From Micromonospora gifhornensis (lineage in GTDB: Bacteria; Actinomycetota; Actinomycetes; Mycobacteriales; Micromonosporaceae): 64,000 nucleotides of DNA. The position numbers were made by a program, and so were the translations under genes. The notes beneath the pieces are model-generated. The model searched no databases, had not been told where the DNA came from, and saw nothing but the letters and a program-made list of their open reading frames with translations. Positions 59,401 to 64,000 of the stretch are shown piece after piece. Where the stretch lies: the NCBI RefSeq assembly GCF_016863515.1, contig NZ_BOPA01000003.1, positions 124,001 through 188,000 on the forward strand, read 5' to 3'. Positions within the stretch are counted from its first letter, which is position 1, and every line of letters starts with the position of its first letter.

Positions 59401-60179
59401 CCTCTGAGGTTCGGGTGGTTGCCGTGGAAGGGCTGGCGCGGCAGGGCCGATTGACCGGTGAGGTGGTGGTGTCGGCACTGGAGGTGGCTACAAGCCCCGG
59501 TGACCCCGAAACGCGGGCGCGGGCGATAAAGGTGTTGGCGGAGGATGGCCGATTGACCGACGCGGTGGTGGTGGCGGCGGTGGAGTTGGCGACCGGGCCG
59601 GGTGATCCGGCTGCCAAGGCCCGGGCAAATACGCTGTTGGCCGCTTACCAGACCTTGACCGTCGAGGTGATCGCTGCGCTGGTGCGGTTGGCTACTGCAG
59701 AGGGCGAGGATCTCTCCGAGCGAGTGCAGGCGATGGAGGTGCTGGGCGAGTTTCGGGCGTTGGGCGGCGAGGTGGTCGCGGCCGCAGTGGGAGTCGCGAC
59801 CGGCGAACATCCACCGGACCTGCGGGCGCGGGCCATGGGTGCCCTCGCCGCTGCCGGGCTGCTGACTGGGGCGGTCGCCGCCACCGCCCAGGAAATCATC
59901 GCCGAGCCGGAGGAATGGTGGATTCGACGCGACCTGGTGCGGTACCTGCGACATGCCCCGCCGACCAAGGGCCTCATCGGGACCTTGATGGCCCGGTTCC
60001 GTGACCGTAGCGAACAGGTCTGGACCGAGGTGGGAAACACCCTCGTCGAGATCTCCCGCCGACACCCGGAGGTCGCCGCCGATATCCGGTCGAGACTGGC
60101 CGTTGCCTGCACTTACCCGCTGATGCCGCGCGACTTCGTGTACCAGGCACTGCACCGTCAGGTCGAGGCCATCGGCTAA
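56424..60179 (+). CDS. NACHT NTPase with C-terminal 34-residue helical repeats (NLR-like)
   Basis: A 1251-residue signal-transduction STAND ATPase. A helical N-terminal domain of about 285 residues has no obvious catalytic motif. The NACHT core follows: Walker A GDPGSGKTTLLRYLAL (from residue 289), Walker B LVLLDGLDE (372-380), VVTSRISGY as sensor, and the winged-helix GVRRLAANPLLLTALVLVHRSSGRLPHRRVEAYIEV (about 478-515). A second helical region and about ten regular 34-residue repeats (about 830-1180), with consensus EVVxALVxLATxxxxxxVRAxAVEVLARxGRLTx, form a HEAT-like solenoid. Such proteins are NLR-like sensors, and several bacterial ones are anti-phage. The N-terminal effector activity is not recognisable. 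It lies at the edge of a mobile-element region. Confidence 0.9.
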   Translation: MEPASLTSALAKAIMSQLVRQLAGPALTSVKTRVLGDPERKALEQALDRAFGQIRQAYGHQLADFDVNPDFWQHEGATELAKVLLPGARPSPAALARRAVGSLGTFQSDDEQLDRINLLRPVFKAFLDALSTEVRREPALQALLHRSDEAHSAQATGRLAEQSGAAGAGEDDLLHYLTWLIDQHRYLPTVGVVRNTTVRLPLTEVFVGLQAQVDRRPGDRAREWFTRERDKLTALMETGQLDQTGFEAALDRLQLTYGRKFPADGERDETPVLPVLDTVGRNAQLLVLGDPGSGKTTLLRYLALTHAKARIADPTDPATRLPIYLRIGEYAQHGYPRVGIGEFLIEHLRRHECRTPGLADLLQRHLDTGRCLVLLDGLDEIASAELRRGVVAAVVNFVTAHARQGNRFVVTSRISGYQAAPLPDSFHAVRLTEMDDATIEAFLEVYCREVEQAETPERSPSATREAAAREAAAIGAALKTTPGVRRLAANPLLLTALVLVHRSSGRLPHRRVEAYIEVCHALGRTWRSAQGVAEADLPDERILNRWLARLGAWLHEHRPEGAASKLELLEVLGPLWAAHHGSPWDPQVLRDADPLDTDPGRGVLDFVRKVDAHTGLLVERAPGRYGFAHLTFEEYYTGRALALLGSIENRASEIRRRLHDPRYDEPILLALGLIGTDYAEQIDEVVAQAIYPGAEPSEYEDLLGRDFLFMLRVLADDVPLTRTATIDEILHQAIEEYLHRDFSRCRFTAYRKALIQRLRGLGGTRAGERLRVALDAWVEILTRHPEISDGPGSERWCELVEIVAAHGPLLPVTRDRLVWLAADLSDAYRAVRAMEVLAQQGALTENVIAAALMLRSDWDPIVQDGALGALHLGHAFTPKVVEAVTELATSADDSWIRVRAVEVLVRRGLLTEEVTSAVVGMAAEQPDDGARAVAELAWAGVWTGEVITSLVGLATGAGSLGSRVTAAYALATGGQPTPEVTAALAGLATGVAASEVRVVAVEGLARQGRLTGEVVVSALEVATSPGDPETRARAIKVLAEDGRLTDAVVVAAVELATGPGDPAAKARANTLLAAYQTLTVEVIAALVRLATAEGEDLSERVQAMEVLGEFRALGGEVVAAAVGVATGEHPPDLRARAMGALAAAGLLTGAVAATAQEIIAEPEEWWIRRDLVRYLRHAPPTKGLIGTLMARFRDRSEQVWTEVGNTLVEISRRHPEVAADIRSRLAVACTYPLMPRDFVYQALHRQVEAIG

Positions 60180-60470
60180 CGGCGCCGATCGGTCGATTCC
60201 TCTGGTCGGTTGTTGCCCTGTGTGGTGAGGACCAACCCGACCGGGACCCAGTCGGTGAAGCGTTGGTGCAGGTTCCTCGGGTAGGCCTCCGGGTGCAGGT
60301 CGGCGAGTTGTTCGGCGGCCTGTTCGCGCAGGGTCACCAGGTGGACGAGCAGCCCCGGCATGTTGCCCCGGTACTCGGCGAGCAGGCGCAGTTTCGCCGG
60401 TGAGCAGGGCCAGGAGCTGCAGCATGCTTGGCAGCGCCAGGTCGGTCGGGAGGGGACGTGATCGCGGAGG
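60176..60470 (-). pseudogene. Frameshifted remnant of unknown family, minus strand
   Basis: The reading AEYRGNMPGLLVHLVTLREQ continues into EAYPRNLHQRFTDWVPVG and stops at 60176, inside the NACHT stop codon. Reading upstream, it continues coherently only after a one-base shift near 60395 as DLALPSMLQLLALLTGE. The residue pattern looks protein-like and is unlike the shadow frames. I do not recognise the family, and no intact start is visible, so it is probably broken. Confidence 0.45.
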
Positions 60471-60535
60471 TGCGGTCGTCTCACCGGTTGCTCCCTGTCG
60501 TGCCGTGCCGCTGGCTCCGAGCCCAGCTTCTGCTC

Positions 60536-60620
60536 GGCGGGAAGGAGGGCCGTCGAGTCGCTGGGCGGCTTCCAGTCCGGCGACAACACCCCCGGATCGT
60601 CGAAACGACAGGGGCAGGAA
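60536..60620 (+). pseudogene. Possible scrap of a NACHT-gene paralogue
   Basis: GGGCCGTCGAGTCGCTGGGC at 60548 onward matches 56717 onward in the NACHT gene, at about 32 of 38 bases by eye, and reads RAVESLGGFQSGD against RAVGSLGTFQSDD. It has no start and no continuation. It may be the remnant of a second NACHT gene that once followed the intact one. The alignment was done by eye. Confidence 0.35.
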
Positions 60621-60758
60621 GTCGTACCGGGCCGGGCGACCAAGGAGTCCCCGGCTGAGGACGGTCAAAAGACCTCCGATATCCGTAGGGGTCAAGTCTT
60701 CATGCGTTTGGAGGGCCGCGCTCGTAGGCGAGGTGGTTCAGTACGCTTCGGCCCTGTG

Positions 60759-61187
60759 ATGCACATGATCTTGCGTAGTGCGCACGCCGCGGACATTCCG
60801 GCGGTGCTGGACTTCTGGCGAGCGGCAGCCGAGGACGGGCACCGTCCGGCGGACAGTGCGCAGGCGGTCGCGGCGCTCATCGCCCGCGATCCTGAGGCGC
60901 TCATCCTTGCTGTGGATGAGGGGGTACTGGTGGGCACGGTCATCGCCGGGTGGGACGGATGGCGGTGTCACCTGTACCGGTTGGCGGTAGCCCCTGCTTA
61001 CCGTGGGCAGGGGATCGCCCGCTCGCTGGTGGAAGCTGCGGAGGATCGGCTCCGTCGGCTCGGCGGCATCCGTGTCGACGCGATGGTTCTCGACGACAAC
61101 AGCACGGCTCATCCAGCGTGGCGGGCTTTGGGCTACCAGCCGCAGGCTCAGTGGTCACGGTGGGTCAAGCCGCTGCCGGTGCAGTGA
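60759..61187 (+). CDS. GNAT family N-acetyltransferase
   Basis: A 142-residue GNAT. It starts MHMILRSAHAADIPAVLDFWRAAAED, with the acetyl-CoA motif LYRLAVAPAYRGQGIARSLVEAAEDRL (R-G-Q-G-I-A at about residue 84) and a C-terminal LGYQPQAQW strand. Typical single-domain length. The substrate is unknown; ribosomal-protein, antibiotic and self-resistance acetyltransferases look alike at this level. ATG at 60759, with a GTG at 60756 possible. Its 3' end overlaps the convergent IS110 fragment by 23 bases. Confidence 0.85.
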   Translation: MHMILRSAHAADIPAVLDFWRAAAEDGHRPADSAQAVAALIARDPEALILAVDEGVLVGTVIAGWDGWRCHLYRLAVAPAYRGQGIARSLVEAAEDRLRRLGGIRVDAMVLDDNSTAHPAWRALGYQPQAQWSRWVKPLPVQ

Positions 61188-61850
61188 CGAGGCAGTAGGA
61201 GCCGGGAAACGCCTTTTCGGGGTCGTAGGACTGCCCTGTGGCCAGGCAGTGGTGCAGGCAGCCGAGAAGCCGGTTGAACAGGTTGCGCAGCGCCGCGGGG
61301 TGCCGGTCGCCGTGGTCGCGTCGACGTTGATAGTGGTGCCTGGCAGGTTCGGCATGGGTGGCTGCGACGAACGCCCACAAGTAGCCGGCCGCGGCGAGGC
61401 GGTTGTTCTTCACCTTGCGGTGGGTGATGGAGATGCTGCGCCCGGACGCGCGGGTCACCGGTGCCGCGCCGGCGTAGGCCTTCAACGCGCGGGCGTCGGC
61501 GAACCGGGCGCGGTCATCGCCTATCTCAGCCAGGATGCGGGCGCCGGTCACGTCGGCCAGGCCGGGAAAGCTGGTCATGATCGCATGGTCCGGGTGCTGG
61601 CGGAACGCCTCACTGGCGGCCTCGGCGAGCTGGTCGACATTGGCGCACTCGACGTTCAGCGTCGCCAGCAGGGCCAGCGCCTGGATGCCCATCGCCTCCT
61701 CCACGACGGCCGGCTGACGCAGCTGCGGACGCCGCAGCGCCTGCTGCAGCTCAGCGGCCAGGTCCTCGATGCCGCGTTGGCGGCCGCCGCGGCGCAGCGC
61801 AGCCGCGATGCGGGTCGTGGACAACGGAAACGCGCGGCGCCCTACTAATG
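61165..61850 (-). pseudogene. IS110-family transposase, C-terminal half only
   Basis: About 220 residues of an IS110 transposase are readable. They include IEDLAAELQQALRR, SFPGLADVTGARILAEIGDDRARF, ALKAYAGAAPVTRASGRS with the region of the catalytic Ser, HRKVKNNRLAAAGYLWAF, LRNLFNRLLGCLHHCL and a tail. The N-terminal DEDD RuvC-like catalytic domain is missing: upstream of about 61850 the frame is closed and unrelated. IS110 elements insert without target duplication and use a bridge RNA; no flanking sites could be defined. It lies tail-to-tail with the GNAT gene. Confidence 0.85.
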
Positions 61851-61923
61851 ACGAGGCTCTGTGGCCTACCCTCCGATGAGCCGTTCGCGATCCCAGCGAC
61901 CCGCACGGCCCCGGTCTTCGCAG

Positions 61924-62103
61924 TCAGAGCTCGTCGGCTCCCGGGTACACGAGGTGTTCGCCGTGCGGGCGGGCTGCAACCACGATCAACATCTTCCCCA
62001 AGATCACGAGGTGGTCCGGCACCGCCGAGATCCGCCGGTCTTGCACGAGACCTGACACGGTCCAGAGGTGTGCAGGCATGTCCTCGGCGAGCCGGACCAC
62101 CAC
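61924..62103 (-). CDS. Possible short protein between mobile remnants
   Basis: A 59-residue frame read from the GTG at 62103: VVVRLAEDMPAHLWTVSGLV, then QDRRISAVPDHLVIL and GKMLIVVAARPHGEHLVYPG. The amphipathic pattern and lack of stops look like protein, but there is no ribosome-binding site and no family is recognised. It could be an N-terminally truncated remnant. Confidence 0.3.
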   Translation of the reverse strand: MVVRLAEDMPAHLWTVSGLVQDRRISAVPDHLVILGKMLIVVAARPHGEHLVYPGADEL

Positions 62104-62194
62104 CCGAACGGCTCGCCGAGCCCACGCTGCCGATCTTTTTGGAGACCTTCAGAGGCCAGGTAACGGGCAGGCATCCGTGAACCACGGCGGGCCG

Positions 62195-62597
62195 TTCGAG
62201 ATTCATTAGGTAACGGGGCGATCCTCGCCGCCGCAACACTCGGAGGCATGGCCGCTCCACTGCTCAGCGGCGGATCGGGCGCGGTCGTGCAGGCCCAGAA
62301 GCCTGGTTCCGCCCAACCTTTGGCCAGATCCAGAACGGCTCAGGCTGGCGCTGCACCGGCCTGCGCGACACCGACCTGAAAGAGACCTGCGTCACGGGAA
62401 GCGGAGTTGTCATACATAGGGAGGCGTGCCTGGGGCCGGACAGCATCACCTACGTCCTCGTCTACGACCGGCACTACAACGAGATCATGGTCTTCGGGGA
62501 CAAAGGGCGCGGCCGGCAAGTGGTCCGCCGCCCGCAGCCCAACTCGAAAATCGATCCGCACGTAGACACGCGGCAGCATCCCCGACACGGTCACTGA
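62195..62597 (+). pseudogene. Frameshifted secreted-protein gene
   Basis: A signal-peptide-like stretch, GAILAAATLGGMAAPLLSGG followed by AVVQAQKPG, lies in one frame at about 62215-62300. From about 62310 a coherent protein continues in another frame as WFRPTFGQIQNGSGWRCTGL, and ends NSKIDPHVDTRQHPRHGH at 62597, including a conserved-looking CVTGSGVVIHREAC with two Cys. A one-base deletion near 62300-62310 separates them, and no start codon precedes the signal peptide. The family is unknown. Confidence 0.5.
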
Positions 62598-62621
62598 AAG
62601 CCGTCAGCCTGAAGGGGTAAC

Positions 62622-63158
62622 TCACTCGGTGGCACGGCGCACCCTCGTCACTCGCTGGGGCTTACGGATGATGTCCTCGTCGCCCGGCTCGCGGGAAACC
62701 AGGTGGAAGCCCTCGGCGGTGTCCGGGTCGTAGTGGATCACCGCATTCCGCTCCTCCAGGTCACGGAGCAGTGCGTTGACCCGGTAGGTGTCGTCGCGGC
62801 TGAGCACCTTGCCGGCGCGACGCCGGGCCTCCTCGCGGAGCAGGAGCAGGAGGTAGTTGTACCGGTGCTCCGGCTTCACGCCCCATGGGATCAGCTCCTC
62901 GTCCCGGACCAGCCGGCTGGGGAGGCCGTTCACCTTGCGGAAGTAGCTCCAGCCGGACCCGCTGATGCGGATGCCGTACTTGCGCTCGTGCTCCGCAGTC
63001 ATCCAGGCGTAGGTGCGGCCCTCCTTGATCCAACGGATCGCCTCATCTGCATTCTTAATCTTCGGCGACGGTGCCACTAACGCCCCTCCATCACGGGTCG
63101 CGGATGCTGCAACTTGGCCGCAAGTCTCGCGGCCCAACTCCAAATTGTCGCAACCCAT
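62622..63158 (-). CDS. Actinophage-type DNA-binding protein
   Basis: A 178-residue protein, from the ATG at 63158. After about 35 residues it has DEAIRWIKEGRTYAWMTAEH, then ERKYGIRISGSGWSYFRKV, LVRDEELIPWGVKPEHRYNY, LLLLREEARRRAGKVLSRDD and HYDPDTAEGFHLV. This pattern recurs in proteins of Streptomyces and Micromonospora phages, where it is annotated as helix-turn-helix or DNA-binding. The N-terminal part could be a winged helix. It probably entered with a prophage or plasmid. Start choice is uncertain (a GTG in VAPSPKIKNADEAIRW is possible). No other phage genes lie nearby. Confidence 0.7.
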   Translation of the reverse strand: MGCDNLELGRETCGQVAASATRDGGALVAPSPKIKNADEAIRWIKEGRTYAWMTAEHERKYGIRISGSGWSYFRKVNGLPSRLVRDEELIPWGVKPEHRYNYLLLLLREEARRRAGKVLSRDDTYRVNALLRDLEERNAVIHYDPDTAEGFHLVSREPGDEDIIRKPQRVTRVRRATE

Positions 63159-63421
63159 GCAATAAGCAAGTGAAGCACATCTGCCTCGTCGTCTAAACGC
63201 AACCCGTCCGTGCCTGCTGCCCTCTCTATGTCCGATTTCCGCAGTGCAATCGAGAGGGCCGAACGGTCCAGTTAACCATTGAGCCATTCCGCGCAAGCGG
63301 GTGGTAGCAGTCGGTAGCTGTCTGGAATGCCGGGAAGGCGTGAGACGCGCCAGATCAGGTCCGGTACGAAGAGAAGACGCAGAACCTCGATACGAAGTGG
63401 TCCTTCCGCAGATCAACTATC

Positions 63422-63495
63422 CAGCAGCAGTTTAACAAGGCCCACAACAGCCTGCGAGCCATCGGCGAACGCGGAAACTCCCTGCTCAAGACCGC
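63422..63495 (+). pseudogene. IS5-type transposase fragment 1 (C-terminal)
   Basis: Reads QQQFNKAHNSLRAIGERGNS and LLKT, the C-terminal core of IS5/IS427-like transposases. It breaks off at about 63495, at AAGACCGCAC, where a second transposase begins in another frame. The upstream stretch RYEEKTQNLDTKW at 63362-63400 is unrelated to that family and may be a third piece. The 263 bases 63159-63421 otherwise hold no recognisable gene or tRNA. Confidence 0.7.
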
Positions 63496-63780
63496 ACCCA
63501 CGGCATTATCGACGTCCTGACCAGAGCCGACGTGATGACCTTCGCGGACAAGGGCCATCAAGGTGCCCCGAGCAGCGTGCGCACCCCGTTCAAGCGGCAC
63601 CGCTTCCGGCCGAAGCTGTCACGCCGGCAGAAGGCCGTGAACCGGGCCCACGCGAAGATCCGCACCCGAGGCGAACGCGCGATCGCCACACTCAAGACCT
63701 GGAAATTCTGGTCAAGCTGCGCTGCTGCCCGCGCCGAGCAACCGCGATCGTGCAGGCCATGCTTGTCCTGCACCACGAGC
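63486..63780 (+). pseudogene. IS5-type transposase fragment 2 (different element)
   Basis: Reads THGIIDVLTRADVMTFADKG, then RTPFKRHRFRPKLSRRQKAV and RTRGERAIATLKTWK, the C-terminal part of a common actinobacterial IS5-like transposase. After TWK a one-base deletion shifts the frame, and LVKLRCCPRRATAIVQAML continues in the next frame up to VLHHE at about 63780. N-terminal half absent. The junctions to the pieces before and after it are abrupt. Confidence 0.75.
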
Positions 63781-64000
63781 CCGCAGTTGTGGTGTTGGAC
63801 GAGATGGTGCTGCGGCGGGCCTGCGGTGGCCCGGAGGTGATGGCCGAGCAGGTCGCGCACCTGATCAGTTGCGCCGAGCATCCGCATATTCAGTTGCAGG
63901 TCGTCCCGCTGTCGGCTGGCATCTACTCGGGACTGGCCGGGGCTTTCATTGAGCCCTTTTCATGCTGGGTAGCGGTTGGCTTCGACGTGGTGCAGGACGA
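63781..64000 (+). pseudogene. DUF5753 regulator fragment joined to the transposase, open at window end
   Basis: From about 63781 the frame reads VVVLDEMVLRRACGGPEVMA, then AEHPHIQLQVVPLSAG and YSGLAGAF, the C-terminal DUF5753 region of XRE-family regulators common in actinomycetes. Its helix-turn-helix half is missing, replaced by transposase sequence. After FIEPF the match weakens, and the frame is still open at 64000, so it may continue outside the window. Confidence 0.6.

Noticed and set aside
58881..60695. A 604-residue minus-strand frame across the NACHT repeats
   Set aside because: It arises from the regular repeats read backwards. Only its far upstream tail (near 60400) reads like a real, frameshifted protein and is reported as a pseudogene.
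63159..63361. A tRNA or attachment site between the phage-type gene and the transposase pieces
   Set aside because: No T-loop GTTCGA motif or cloverleaf pairing could be found by eye, and no matching repeat elsewhere in the window.

Overview
The window is about 64 kb of very GC-rich DNA. GTG starts are frequent and most gene junctions are ATGA or GTGA overlaps. Gene content and order point to an actinomycete of the Micromonosporaceae, probably Micromonospora or a close relative: an ftsZ-yggS-sepF-yggT-divIVA run, a his operon with a priA-type hisA, a trp locus without trpF, and several families of palindromic intergenic repeats. The genus is inferred from gene content and remembered repeat types, not from a database search.

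Layout. 1-5.1 kb: end of the division cluster (ftsZ C-terminus, PLP-homeostasis protein, sepF, yggT, divIVA/wag31), then DUF167 and a DksA/TraR-type zinc-finger gene. 5.1-11 kb: lspA, an RluD-type pseudouridine synthase, a membrane-anchored protein, a proline-rich ParA/MinD-like ATPase, a membrane protein and a convergent LON-domain gene. 11.1-17 kb: hisD-hisC-hisB-small membrane protein-hisH-small membrane protein-priA-hisF. 17-24.8 kb: a YczE-type membrane protein divergent from a MocR regulator, an LtrA-type protein, a long-chain acyl-CoA ligase, a class I terpene synthase and a DinB/maleylpyruvate-isomerase-like protein. 25-31 kb: a heterodimeric ABC exporter with complementary degenerate sites, and a minus-strand ABC-2 exporter operon ending in its TetR regulator. 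31-40.9 kb: a nucleotidyltransferase-HisI in-frame fusion, trpE, a Trp-associated membrane protein, trpC-trpB-trpA, lgt and an FAD monooxygenase. 41-49.6 kb: a three-copy palindrome array, a GNAT enzyme, gltBD and a secreted SGNH hydrolase. 49.7-54.2 kb: an FtsK/SpoIIIE ATPase, a proline-repeat membrane protein and two small proteins, which look like one functional module. 54.2-56.3 kb: a secreted subtilase and a membrane protein.

The last 7.6 kb is different. It starts with a 1251-residue NACHT NTPase whose C-terminus carries about ten 34-residue helical repeats, the layout of NLR-like anti-phage proteins. It then dissolves into broken genes: a frameshifted gene, a probable NACHT-paralogue scrap, an N-terminally truncated IS110 transposase, a frameshifted secreted-protein gene, an actinophage-type DNA-binding protein, and a chimera of two IS5-type transposase pieces joined to a DUF5753 regulator piece. 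This is the accessory or defence part of the window.

The points most worth following are the NACHT/repeat gene, a 57-58-bp element found exactly at operon gene junctions (once as a 19-codon in-frame insertion in hisD, twice in tandem between the ABC genes), the tandem palindrome array flanked by C-rich 3' ends, the FtsK-centred module, and the nucleotidyltransferase-HisI fusion.
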